A stretch of DNA of 64,000 nucleotides. Origin: an uncultured Bacteroidales bacterium. GTDB taxonomy: Bacteria > Bacteroidota > Bacteroidia > Bacteroidales > P3. The stretch is from assembly GCA_947168515.1 (NCBI GenBank), contig CAMVMF010000001.1, positions 62,001 through 126,000 on the forward strand. Direction: 5' to 3'. The number at the start of each line of letters is the position of its first letter. Within the stretch, counting starts at the first letter, position 1. Position numbers and translations under genes: made by a program. The notes below the pieces were generated by a model. That model was not told the DNA's origin and searched no databases. It saw nothing but the letters and a program-made list of their open reading frames with translations. This document shows, piece by piece, positions 28,292 to 36,741 of this stretch.

Positions 28292-29416
28292 GGCTAGATG
28301 CATAATCAACCTCATATAATTGTTGTAATGACTGAGGCCACAACTATTGCAAGAATCGGCTGGGTCGTGATAGCCGCCGTATGGGCCACCCATGGTTAGT
28401 AAATAGATTGACGGGCATTTGTCGGAGAACCACCAATGGTCGCTATTAGGACGATTGTCACGGGGTCTTATCTCGACAGCGACCTTGTTTTGGTCATTCA
28501 GTTGTTTGATTTGATTGTAGAATCCTTTGGTGTTATCGCTCTTGGCGTTGAAGAACATAAGGCCTTCATCGCCACCACAAAACATATCAATATTGCAAAG
28601 CAGTTTGACTCTGGAATAGTCGATCAGGGGATGTTCAGCAGCATATTGAGAGCCTTTCAGCCCTGACTCTTCACCACTAAAAAACATAAAGACCATTGTA
28701 TAATAAGGTTTCTTTTGTGCTGCTATTCTAGCCAGATCCATTACAGCAGCTACGCCACTGGCATTATCGTGGGCACCATGAAAGATAACTCCGTCGCCCA
28801 TTGTGCCGCAGTGGTCGTAATGAGCAGTGAAGACAATCATTGAATCCACAACCCCCTTAACATAACCGACAACATTTTGAGTCCAATAGTTGTTGTGGTA
28901 ATGAACTGGAATGTTGGCCTCAATCTTTTTTGCACGCTTAGGCAAAAGGCTATCTAATACTTGGATGCAGATGGGGTTGGGACGAGGATCTCCTACGATG
29001 GGGCCATAAGTGTCCAAGGCCTTGACACCGAAAATCCAGGTGCCGTCTTTCAACTGTTTTTTCCAAGAGGACTCATCTATCTTCTTCTCATATCTAGAGG
29101 TTGGAAATACCCGGAACTGCGAATAGGGTTGCAGCTCCTTTCCATTGATTTTTAAAGAAATAGGTCCTTCTATACTATAGCAATTATAACAGAAACGCTG
29201 ATAATAGTTTACCTGAAGTGGAAGAACTCCAATGCGTTTCATTTCAGCTGCAAGATAGGCAGCTGCAATGGAATCGCCTTGATAACAGGCACCTCGACCG
29301 AACATTTTGTTGGAAGACAGTTGCCGGATGATTTGACGTGCGTAGGTGGAATCCTGTGCTTGCAAAAGGTTGAAAACCGAAAGAACAAGTAGGAAGAAAA
29401 ATGATATTTTTTTCAT
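28280..29416 (-). CDS. M28-family zinc metallopeptidase (aminopeptidase type)
   Basis: This 378-residue secreted protein has a signal peptide (MKKISFFFLLVLSVFNLLQA). Zinc-binding motifs of family M28 are all present: FTAHYDHCG, GAHDNASGVAAVMDLAR, FSGEESGLKGS, LLCNIDMF and YHDPADSC. The insertion of a PA-like region (about 110-190) fits the larger periplasmic M28 proteins. It lies 12 bases after the YfcC carrier gene, so CYTH-YfcC-M28 is one transcript. It probably releases amino acids or hydrolyses small peptides (or acts as a glutaminyl cyclase-like enzyme), with the carrier next door taking up or exporting the products. Confidence 0.88.
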   Translation of the reverse strand: MKKISFFFLLVLSVFNLLQAQDSTYARQIIRQLSSNKMFGRGACYQGDSIAAAYLAAEMKRIGVLPLQVNYYQRFCYNCYSIEGPISLKINGKELQPYSQFRVFPTSRYEKKIDESSWKKQLKDGTWIFGVKALDTYGPIVGDPRPNPICIQVLDSLLPKRAKKIEANIPVHYHNNYWTQNVVGYVKGVVDSMIVFTAHYDHCGTMGDGVIFHGAHDNASGVAAVMDLARIAAQKKPYYTMVFMFFSGEESGLKGSQYAAEHPLIDYSRVKLLCNIDMFCGGDEGLMFFNAKSDNTKGFYNQIKQLNDQNKVAVEIRPRDNRPNSDHWWFSDKCPSIYLLTMGGPYGGYHDPADSCNSCGLSHYNNYMRLIMHLAKLD

Positions 29417-29428
29417 GACAGATATTGT

Positions 29429-31039
29429 TTAGAAATCGGGAAAATGGAAGAACAACGTGGGCAGCATCAAGAGAAATCCTATTAGAATAAGGGCTACAAT
29501 GAATTTCCAAGACCATTTGACCCAAGTTGCATAAGGTATTTTGGCCACACCGATGCAGGCGATGAGTACTCCACTGGTGGGCGTGATCATATTGGTGAAA
29601 CCATCTCCGAACTGGAATGCCAGCACCGTCGTCTGGCGGCTGACATTGATAAGGTCGGCAAATTGAGACATAATAGGCATAGTTAGGGCCGCCTTGGCAG
29701 AGCCGCTAGGCATAATGAGGTTAAGCAACGTTTGGAAGATGTACATGACCCCTAATGAGGCTACCTCGCCAGTCTCAGCCAAAGAACGAGTGAGTCCATA
29801 AAGAATAGTATCTATCACTTTTCCATCGCGCAAAATAAAAATAATACCGCTGGCCAGTCCTACCACCAAAGCGGCAGAGAGGATGTCTTTGCAGCCAGCC
29901 AAAAATAGTTTGGCAATATTGTCGGCATTCTGTTTGTCGGCGATACCGCTGCAAATGCCCATAGCAAGGAATAGTGCAGAAATTTCCTTCACATACCAAC
30001 CATAACCCAATACACCTACCACTAAGAAGCAGATAGTGAAAAGGAGGATGTCTAAAATGAAAAAATGCACCGATTTGCGCAGCATAAAGAAGCCTGAAAC
30101 GATGAAAAATAAGGCCAATAAGGGTAAAATAACCAGTTCGGCATCTCCCCCACCGATTGTGACAGAGGTGGTAGGCATCAGGACAGCACAAATCACCATA
30201 ACAGCAGAAAGAATGCCGTAGAGAACCCATGCAACGGTGGGAGAGTGATATTCTACAGTAGAAAGTGTCTGTTCCTGGGCACGTTGCCGCCAGTAGTCAT
30301 CGAGTTTGTACATGGGTGATTTCTCCGGATGATGTTTTATACGGTTGGCATACCATAGCACAAAGGCAATGCCTATAATGGTAAGAATCACCCAACAAAA
30401 GAATCGGTATTCGAGACCGGAAAAAATGGGCAGTTCGGCAATGCCTTGGGCAATGCCTATTGTGAACGGATTGAGCATGGCCCCGGCAAAACCTATATGG
30501 GCTGCCATATAGCACATGCATACGCCTACAATAGAGTCGTATCCCATTGAAATTGCCAACGGCACAAAGATGATGACAAAAGCGATAGTTTCTTCACTCA
30601 TGCCGAAAACGGCACCAAAGAGACTGAACATTACCATTATCAACGAAATGATAATATTCTCAACACCTAATTTCTGAAAGAATCTGTACTTGTTCAGTCT
30701 TAACACCTTACGCAAAAAAGCCATTACCCCCACATCGATAGCATGGCTGTTGTTGAGAATCCAGAAAGCACCTCCCACCATCAGGATAAATATGATGATG
30801 TCGGCCTTATCCACAAAACCGTTGAAGAGTGATGAGAATATTTGCCAGGTTTGAGGCTGCCTCTCTACGAAATGGAAAGAGTCGTTCTGTACCACTTCAC
30901 GTGTAGCGGTGCTGCCATCGGCATTCTGGATGGTGATGGTCTCGCGGACAAATTCACCAGCAGGGATAAACCATGTGCATACTGCCGCCAGGACGATTAG
31001 GGCGAAAACGATAGTGAATGTATGTGGAATTTTTTTCAT
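29429..31039 (-). CDS. YfcC-family membrane carrier
   Basis: This 536-residue integral inner-membrane protein starts MKKIPHTFTIVFALIVLAAV and has about 12-13 hydrophobic segments. It belongs to the DcuC/YfcC carrier family (PF03606, SLC-type C4-dicarboxylate or basic amino-acid antiporters). Signatures include IPAGEFVRE near residue 25, GGAFWILNNSHAIDVG, FGAVFGMSEETIAF and NLIMPSGSAKAALTMPI. It overlaps the upstream CYTH gene by four bases (ATGA) and precedes the M28 peptidase by 12 bases. The substrate cannot be told from sequence; peptide-derived amino acids are a reasonable guess from the neighbour. Confidence 0.85.
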   Translation of the reverse strand: MKKIPHTFTIVFALIVLAAVCTWFIPAGEFVRETITIQNADGSTATREVVQNDSFHFVERQPQTWQIFSSLFNGFVDKADIIIFILMVGGAFWILNNSHAIDVGVMAFLRKVLRLNKYRFFQKLGVENIIISLIMVMFSLFGAVFGMSEETIAFVIIFVPLAISMGYDSIVGVCMCYMAAHIGFAGAMLNPFTIGIAQGIAELPIFSGLEYRFFCWVILTIIGIAFVLWYANRIKHHPEKSPMYKLDDYWRQRAQEQTLSTVEYHSPTVAWVLYGILSAVMVICAVLMPTTSVTIGGGDAELVILPLLALFFIVSGFFMLRKSVHFFILDILLFTICFLVVGVLGYGWYVKEISALFLAMGICSGIADKQNADNIAKLFLAGCKDILSAALVVGLASGIIFILRDGKVIDTILYGLTRSLAETGEVASLGVMYIFQTLLNLIMPSGSAKAALTMPIMSQFADLINVSRQTTVLAFQFGDGFTNMITPTSGVLIACIGVAKIPYATWVKWSWKFIVALILIGFLLMLPTLFFHFPDF

Positions 31040-31521
31040 GGCATGGATGCCAGATAGCTGTTGCGATAGTGATAGTCGGAGGAAACATCTTCACCAAACC
31101 ATTCTGGAGGGACAAAGCTATTGGCTATTTGAGTGTTAGGAAATTCTACCTCGACCAACAAGAGACCCTTGTGGCGACCGTGGAAAATATCTAGTTCGGC
31201 AAACAACCCTTCGTATGCTCCATCGCCCATTTGTTTGCGGAGGTTGATACGGTAGCGGGTCTTCCCTACCCTGCCGATGTCGCATTTGGCTAACAGATAC
31301 TGGTAGGTCTGTTCGCTGAGGGTGAATTCCTCCTCCCGGTTATGGATGGCAGAAGAGTCGATGCGTAGTTTTTCCTTGACTGTTAATATATAAGCATCTC
31401 CTATCTTGCGGATACGCAAAGTGGGGGATGTGCATAGATATGCTTGTTCTATCTCGAAGTGCTCATACTGATCCAAATTTTCTGGAAGATATCGCACTAG
31501 GTATTTTCGCTCGATTTCCAT
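31036..31521 (-). CDS. CYTH-domain protein (triphosphate tunnel metalloenzyme)
   Basis: This 161-residue cytoplasmic protein has MEIERKYLV at the start, the CYTH ExExK motif. Basic and acidic tunnel strands include YLCTSPTLRIRKIGDAYILTVKEK, REEEFTLSE, KTRYRINL and FAELDIFHG...LVEVEFP. The family hydrolyses inorganic triphosphate or thiamine triphosphate, and some members are adenylate cyclases. Its stop overlaps the start of the carrier gene. An isolated CYTH in a peptidase/carrier operon is unusual, and the link is unclear. Confidence 0.85.
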   Translation of the reverse strand: MEIERKYLVRYLPENLDQYEHFEIEQAYLCTSPTLRIRKIGDAYILTVKEKLRIDSSAIHNREEEFTLSEQTYQYLLAKCDIGRVGKTRYRINLRKQMGDGAYEGLFAELDIFHGRHKGLLLVEVEFPNTQIANSFVPPEWFGEDVSSDYHYRNSYLASMP

Positions 31522-31534
31522 ATAAATGATATAA

Positions 31535-31661
31535 ATTCTGAATTCTGAACTATTTAGAATTCTGTTTTCTTCGTAATTGATTTGTGAGGCGGATAGTCAA
31601 TCAATCATAATAACGACTATTTCCCCACCCCGCTGGGAATTCTTTGTTCAGAATTCAGAAT
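31535..31661. repeat. 127-base element bounded by a perfect 16-base inverted repeat
   Basis: ATTCTGAATTCTGAAC (31535-31550) and its exact reverse complement GTTCAGAATTCAGAAT (31646-31661) bound an A+T-rich core. Both repeats contain the palindrome GAATTC. It fills the spacer between the CYTH gene and purC. It could be a small MITE-like element or paired operators; no clear target duplication is seen. Confidence 0.55.
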
Positions 31662-31707
31662 AATATAAAAGATTGTCGGGTCCCTCTCAGATAAGGGAAG
31701 TTGCAAT

Positions 31708-32655
31708 CTATAGCGTATTCAAATATGCTGAAACATTCTTTTCTATGCGGCCAGTAATGTCTGAACAGTCGTCGGCTTTCTGGAATTTTTCACCGGTGAT
31801 ATGTTCAAAGAGTTCGATATAGCGGTCGGTGATGCTATTGACTATCTCATCAGTCATTTCAGGAACTTGTTGCCCTTCTTTGCCTTGGAAACCATTGGCC
31901 ATGAGCCATTCGCGCACAAATTCCTTAGAGAGCTGACGCTGATGCTCTCCTTTGGCCAAACGCTCTTCATATCCGTCGGCATAGAAATAGCGGCTGCTGT
32001 CTGGTGTGTGGATTTCATCGATGAGGTAGATTTTACCGTCGCGTTTGCCAAACTCGTATTTTGTGTCAACCAAAATCAGGCCTTTGGAAGCAGCAATCTC
32101 GCTACCACGTTGGAAGAGAGCCAAAGCATATTTCTCCAACTGCTCGTAGTCTTCTTTCGAAACCAGCCCTTTGCTTATAATTTCGTCGCGAGAGATGTTC
32201 TCATCGTGTCCTTCGTCGGCTTTGGTTGTTGGTGTCAATATAGGTGTGGGGAATTTCTGGTTCTCTACCATGCCTTCTGGCAGAGGAACACCACAAAGTG
32301 TGCGGGCACCAGCCTTGTATTCGCGCCAAGCACTTCCGGCCAAATAACCGCGTACAATCATTTCTACACGGAAACCTTCGCACTTCAGACCAACGGTGAC
32401 CATGGGGTCGGGAGTAGCTAGCTTCCAATTGGGGACGATGTCGGCAGTAGCATCCAAGAATTTGGCTGCAATCTGATTCAGCACCTGACCCTTATAAGGA
32501 ATGCCCTTGGGGAGCACCACATCGAAGGCACTGATGCGGTCGCTGACCACCATGGCCATGTACTTGTCGTCGATATTGTAAACATCGCGTACCTTACCTA
32601 CATAGAGACTTTTTTGTTTTGGAAATGAAAAATTAGTTTTAACTACTGCTTTCAT
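31708..32655 (-). CDS. purC: phosphoribosylaminoimidazole-succinocarboxamide synthase
   Basis: This enzyme makes SAICAR from CAIR, ATP and aspartate in purine synthesis. At 315 residues it is the longer type. Signatures are [33 protein letters not shown] (read in pieces), [22 protein letters not shown] and [21 protein letters not shown]. It is monocistronic, with the MITE-like element downstream and a 180-base spacer upstream. No neighbouring pur genes are present. Confidence 0.96.
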   Translation of the reverse strand: MKAVVKTNFSFPKQKSLYVGKVRDVYNIDDKYMAMVVSDRISAFDVVLPKGIPYKGQVLNQIAAKFLDATADIVPNWKLATPDPMVTVGLKCEGFRVEMIVRGYLAGSAWREYKAGARTLCGVPLPEGMVENQKFPTPILTPTTKADEGHDENISRDEIISKGLVSKEDYEQLEKYALALFQRGSEIAASKGLILVDTKYEFGKRDGKIYLIDEIHTPDSSRYFYADGYEERLAKGEHQRQLSKEFVREWLMANGFQGKEGQQVPEMTDEIVNSITDRYIELFEHITGEKFQKADDCSDITGRIEKNVSAYLNTL

Positions 32656-32836
32656 GATATATATATTATTTTAATTGAACAATCTCTTATATGATACTGG
32701 AAAAAGATGGGTATTCAAGGCCTCATTTGGAATTTCGAGTTACCTCATTTGTGCGTTGAGTATGTCATCCGCAGAACTCTGCTCAATTTCATGTTGCTCC
32801 ACGCCAGCAGCATGGTTTGTTTGCCACCCTTAATCC

Positions 32837-33373
32837 TCAATTCGTAGTAAAAAATGTAAAGTTTACTTTGCCATAATTCCTGTGTTGCCAAAAATGAGGA
32901 TGCTCCTCAAACTGATACTCCCTGGGATGTTCTAAAATAAAAAGGCCTTCCTCTGACAAAAGGTCATGTTCAAATATCAGATCAGGCAGTTTGCCTAAGT
33001 TCTCCAAAGCATAAGGTGGGTCGGCAAAGATGATGTCGAATTTCTTATAAGCTCGCTTGATTAAGTCAAAGACATCAGCGCGAACTACATGGATATTATT
33101 GACATTGAACTGACGCGCGGACTCTTTGATGAAATCAGTACATTGGGTATTGATATCAATAGAAGTAACCTCTTTTGCACCTCTGGAAATAAACTCCAAG
33201 GATACAGCCCCTGTTCCTGCAAAAAGGTCCATTACCGTGCAGTCTTCGTAGTCGATATAGTTGCCCAAAATGTTGAAAAGACTCTCTCTGGCCATGTCGG
33301 TGGTGGGACGGACAGGTAAAGTGGTAGGCGGATTGAGGCGTCGACCTTTTAGAGAACCAGCAATGATACGCAT
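32837..33373 (-). CDS. rsmD: 16S rRNA (guanine(966)-N2)-methyltransferase
   Basis: This 178-residue SAM methyltransferase has MRIIAGSLKGRRL at the start, an SAM-binding MDLFAGTGAVSLEFISRGA, a SIDINTQC acidic end of strand 2 and the catalytic FADPPYAL. Its length and order match RsmD, which modifies G966 in 16S rRNA. It lies 17 bases downstream of the DUF3822 gene on the same strand, a pairing common in Bacteroidota. Confidence 0.93.
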   Translation of the reverse strand: MRIIAGSLKGRRLNPPTTLPVRPTTDMARESLFNILGNYIDYEDCTVMDLFAGTGAVSLEFISRGAKEVTSIDINTQCTDFIKESARQFNVNNIHVVRADVFDLIKRAYKKFDIIFADPPYALENLGKLPDLIFEHDLLSEEGLFILEHPREYQFEEHPHFWQHRNYGKVNFTFFTTN

Positions 33374-33390
33374 AAACTATGGATTTGTTT

Positions 33391-34218
33391 TTAGGAAAAC
33401 AACATTATGTGCTTGTAGGTGGGAAGTGTATGGAACTGTGGATTTGTGTATGTGAGTGTACGTCCAGTGTAGAGCGTAACGTTGGGAAAATAGTGTTGCA
33501 ACGTGGCATATAAACGTCTGTCCACATTTCCGCAGATGGCTATTTCCATGTCGGGAGTCTCCAAATGGAGTTGTTTCATCAGCTCGATAGCATGGTAAAG
33601 CAGTTCGCTTTCATTTTGGGCATTATAGCTGCATGAGAGCAGTAGCTGGCCGTTATAGAAAGCCTCAAAGTCCCCTACCCCTTCCCTAACATGCATTAGA
33701 ATGAGAGGATGACGTGCACTTTGCAGTTTATTATGTTCGCTTGCCAAGATGGAATGTTGGCTGTGCACATCGATGCCAGGGATGGCTAATTTGAAAGAGG
33801 TCACAACAGTGCTAGGAGCGGCAAAGACCATCATGGAACGAAGATGTGGCACAGCAATATGGTAGACACCCATGCTCAGGTTGGTGGAGGAGACCATGTT
33901 GAGATACTGGCGGTTGCGAATTGGGTCGTGTAGATGTTCCGGAATCCATACATAATAGTCTGTGGACACAACCAGAGTGGTTTGCTTGAACCCAAAGGTG
34001 GATATGCCTAAGCCTGCAAAGAAATCCTTGATAGCCTGGGCCTGCTCACCCAACGGAAGGTTGAGATCAAAGTCGGTTTCGCCAAACATCACTATCTCGT
34101 TCTCGCCAGCAATGATTGAAAAAGAAAATCCATTTGCCGAGAGGCAAATGGATAATCTCGAATCGTTATTGGCCACCGCCTTATCTGACTTGATAATAGT
34201 TGTGACTTTATACGACAT
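33391..34218 (-). CDS. DUF3822 family protein
   Basis: This 275-residue protein reads MSYKVTTIIKSDKAVANNDS, then SICLSANGFSFSII, YVWIPEHLHDP, HSQHSILASE and a C-terminal YPNVTLYTGR segment. It resembles DUF3822, an actin/ASKHA-like fold family of Bacteroidota that nearly always sits beside rsmD. The function is unknown. It lies 2 bases from the upstream membrane-protein gene and 17 bases from rsmD, so the three probably form one transcript. Confidence 0.8.
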   Translation of the reverse strand: MSYKVTTIIKSDKAVANNDSRLSICLSANGFSFSIIAGENEIVMFGETDFDLNLPLGEQAQAIKDFFAGLGISTFGFKQTTLVVSTDYYVWIPEHLHDPIRNRQYLNMVSSTNLSMGVYHIAVPHLRSMMVFAAPSTVVTSFKLAIPGIDVHSQHSILASEHNKLQSARHPLILMHVREGVGDFEAFYNGQLLLSCSYNAQNESELLYHAIELMKQLHLETPDMEIAICGNVDRRLYATLQHYFPNVTLYTGRTLTYTNPQFHTLPTYKHIMLFS

Positions 34219-34220
34219 TT

Positions 34221-34892
34221 TTATTCAAAGTTACCATCGGTAATGGCCTGGGTCATATCACCAACTTTCCAACCGGGGAAACGCTGATTTTGCTCAAGTT
34301 CAGCAAGTTTGTTAATAACGAGCTGCTCGTCCAGGTCTTTCAGCAAGTCAGCCATCATCACCTTGCATTCGAAGACAGGCATCTGATAGCCACTCTTTTC
34401 AATAAAACCAGCATCCAACTGGAATTCATTCTTCTCACCTTTGGGATAGGGAACATAGCGGAGGTCGAGAATTTCCTGGTCGGTGAGGTTAAATTTTGCC
34501 TTGGGATTGGCTCTGAGGTTCTCAATGGGGTTGACGTAGGCTACCACGCGGGAGATATAACCCAGCTTGATGGCCTCGGACTCTGCCATTTCCTCCAATT
34601 TAACGTCGGCAGGGATTTTGTCACGGTTGATGTTCTTGTTGACAACACTCAAGCTGTCCTCGTTCATCAAGCGGTTGAAAAGAGTGTCGAAACTACCAGT
34701 GTAGCAACCGTAGGTGTTCTTATAGGCATCTTCCAGCGTACGAATGGCCTTTAGTTTTTCGGCACAGGCATCACGACGTTTGGTGTACTCATTGTCAAAT
34801 TTAACAGGCTTCATGATGCTCGACACAAGCCATATTGCGAGACCAATGATCACCAAGCCTAAAAGAATCTGGATTAAAGTTCTACTTTTCAT
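34221..34892 (-). CDS. conserved membrane-anchored protein of unknown function
   Basis: This 223-residue protein has one N-terminal membrane helix (TLIQILLGLVIIGLAIWLVSS) followed by a long periplasmic part. The helix RRDACAEKLKAIRTLEDAYK, then NTYGCYTGSFDTLF, has a pseudopilin-like feel, but no G/E prepilin cleavage site is seen. Similar proteins occur in Bacteroidales next to DUF3822. It is the first gene of the rsmD operon, with a -7 element 38 bases upstream. I do not recognise a function. Confidence 0.7.
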   Translation of the reverse strand: MKSRTLIQILLGLVIIGLAIWLVSSIMKPVKFDNEYTKRRDACAEKLKAIRTLEDAYKNTYGCYTGSFDTLFNRLMNEDSLSVVNKNINRDKIPADVKLEEMAESEAIKLGYISRVVAYVNPIENLRANPKAKFNLTDQEILDLRYVPYPKGEKNEFQLDAGFIEKSGYQMPVFECKVMMADLLKDLDEQLVINKLAELEQNQRFPGWKVGDMTQAITDGNFE

Positions 34893-34929
34893 GTTATATT
34901 ACTGTTTTTATTATTCCAAAATCATTTTG

Positions 34930-34937
34930 CAAAGATA
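34930..34937 (-). promoter_or_regulatory. Bacteroidota -7 element for the DUF3822-rsmD operon
   Basis: The minus strand reads TATCTTTG, 38 bases before the start at 34892. The spacing fits the other promoters here. Confidence 0.6.
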
Positions 34938-34980
34938 CGAAAAAAGTAAGAAGTGGCGAAGAAAAAGTTGAAAGTTTTTT

Positions 34981-36393
34981 TTATCCTTGTTCGCGATGAT
35001 TTATAATCACCTGACAGTCAAAATTTTTACTAATCCACTCCCCCAGTCTTTCTGCACAGTAAACCGAACGATGTTGTCCTCCTGTGCATCCAAAACTCAC
35101 TGTCAGACTCGTGAAGTTTCGTTCTAAATATTTTTTTATTGAGGCTCCTACCATCTGTTGTGCTCCTGCAAGAAAGTCTTCTACAGCTTGGTCTCCTTGC
35201 AGGTATTCGATAACAGGGCGGTCTTTGCCTGTGTAACATCTATATTCTGGGTACCGTCCAGGGTTGGGTAGAGCGCGACAGTCAAAAACATAGCCTCCTC
35301 CATTTCCCGAAGTGTCCTGCGGCAGTCCTTTCTTATAAGAAAAACTATTCACCGTCACGGTGAGTCCTGAAGTTGTTGAGGCAGTTGTTTGTGACAGTTC
35401 TGAATTGGCAATATGGTGCCACACTTGGGTTAGGTGAGGGATATCTATAGGTAAAGTGTGGCTTTCGATAATCAGTCTCATATTATTAACGGCCAGAGGT
35501 ATACTATTGATAAAATAGTCCTTCTTTTCAAAATATCCTCTATAGCCGTAGGCCCCCATGGCTTGCATGATGCGGATTAGCACATATCCCCAGAAATGTT
35601 GGAGAAAATCTTCTTTATCGATGTGTGTTTTGTGCGAAAGACAGTCCATATAATGACCTAGCAACGATAGTCTGATCGTTTCAGGAATGTCGCTTTTGGC
35701 ACTATATAGCAACGATGCAACATCATACTGTGCAGCCCCTTTACGACCTCCTTGAAAGTCTATATAATAGGTTTTTTCATTACACAGCATAATATTGCGC
35801 GACTGGAAGTCGCGATATAGAAAATAGTTGCAATCTGTCGTAAGCAAGTAGTCTATCAATCGATGGAAGTCTCTTTCGAGCAATTCCTCGTCAAATGGAA
35901 TATATTTGAGTTTTAGGAAGTAGTACTTGAAATAGTTGAGGTCCCACTGCATGGATTGGGCATCAAAGGCTTCGCGCGGATAGGCCATTGTGAAGTCCAT
36001 ATCGCGGCCAGCCAACTGTATGTCCGTAAGGTCTTCCAGTACTTTCTTATATATTGCAAGCACTTCGGCATCAAATCCCCCACCCTGTCGGCGTTTATCG
36101 TAAACATAACTATACAGGGTTGTGTCACCTAAGTCTTCTTGAAGGTATAACCGACGTGTGCTGTCTATGGCATAAACCTCTGGAACACAAATGCCTTTTT
36201 GTCTTAATGTTCGGCTGTAATAGAAGAATGCCTCATTTTCGCGCACCTCATCACCCAAAGCAGCTATACATTGCTTCCGCTCACCTCTTATGCGCCAATA
36301 TTTGCGGTTGCTTCCATTGGCAGAGAGTCTCATCAGTTCTTTGGCCTCTTCACCCGACCATTCGGCAAAAAGCTGGCGCAGGGTCTCTTCCAT
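34981..36393 (-). CDS. fusion: AmgK-like sugar kinase domain plus RapZ C-terminal domain
   Basis: This 470-residue protein has two parts. The N-terminal part (about 1-335) is an APH/aminoglycoside-phosphotransferase kinase fold with LYLQEDLGDTTLYSYV, catalytic YRDFQSRNIML and the metal-binding YIDFQGG, as in AmgK sugar-1-kinases of muropeptide recycling. The C-terminal part (about 340-470) is RapZ-type: NSFSYKKGLP, FDCRALPNPGRY, SFGCTGGQHRSVY and VIINHREQ. RapZ binds amino-sugar signals and controls GlmS in enterobacteria. The normal RapZ P-loop domain is missing. It follows the porW/sprE-bactofilin pair by 3 bases. It may link amino-sugar phosphorylation to sensing. Confidence 0.85.
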   Translation of the reverse strand: MEETLRQLFAEWSGEEAKELMRLSANGSNRKYWRIRGERKQCIAALGDEVRENEAFFYYSRTLRQKGICVPEVYAIDSTRRLYLQEDLGDTTLYSYVYDKRRQGGGFDAEVLAIYKKVLEDLTDIQLAGRDMDFTMAYPREAFDAQSMQWDLNYFKYYFLKLKYIPFDEELLERDFHRLIDYLLTTDCNYFLYRDFQSRNIMLCNEKTYYIDFQGGRKGAAQYDVASLLYSAKSDIPETIRLSLLGHYMDCLSHKTHIDKEDFLQHFWGYVLIRIMQAMGAYGYRGYFEKKDYFINSIPLAVNNMRLIIESHTLPIDIPHLTQVWHHIANSELSQTTASTTSGLTVTVNSFSYKKGLPQDTSGNGGGYVFDCRALPNPGRYPEYRCYTGKDRPVIEYLQGDQAVEDFLAGAQQMVGASIKKYLERNFTSLTVSFGCTGGQHRSVYCAERLGEWISKNFDCQVIINHREQG

Positions 36394-36396
36394 ATC

Positions 36397-36741
36397 TTAG
36401 TCAGTTAGTTCGTCCAACATATGGCAGGTTCCGGTGAAATAGGCTCCCGGCTCAATAGCTAACTTATTGGCCACGATGTCGCCCTTCACGCGTGCCGATG
36501 CATAAAGTGTGAGGAATTCTTTGACCGAAAGGTTGCCGTCGATAACACCCATCACGTTGGCATTCTGACATACGACGTTGCCCTTGATGAGCCCTTTTTC
36601 GCCAATCACCAGCTTTCCAGTGAGGGTGACGTTGCCGTCTAAGGTGCCGTCCATGCGGAAATCTCCGTTGGCCTGGATGTCGCCTTTGATGGTTGTACCT
36701 ACGGTAATGGTATTAATCAGACTATTTATATTATCGCTCAT
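36397..36741 (-). CDS. bactofilin
   Basis: This 114-residue DUF583 polymer-forming cytoskeletal protein reads IGTTIKGDIQANGDFRMDGT in short turns (TIKGDI, GDFRMDGTLDGN, GKLVIGEKGLIKGNV, ANVMGVIDGN, ARVKGDIVANKLAI), a right-handed beta-helix with one turn per 17-18 residues. Bactofilins form filaments that organise cell shape and wall enzymes. Its start overlaps the stop of the upstream T9SS lipoprotein gene (ATGA). The kinase-RapZ fusion follows 3 bases later. These suggest an envelope and wall operon. Confidence 0.92.
   Translation of the reverse strand: MSDNINSLINTITVGTTIKGDIQANGDFRMDGTLDGNVTLTGKLVIGEKGLIKGNVVCQNANVMGVIDGNLSVKEFLTLYASARVKGDIVANKLAIEPGAYFTGTCHMLDELTD

Noticed and set aside
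32701-32836. Possible relic reading KGGKQTMLLAWSNMKLSRV on the minus strand
   Set aside because: Only about 32 codons with no start; a decayed transposase end is possible but not supportable by eye.
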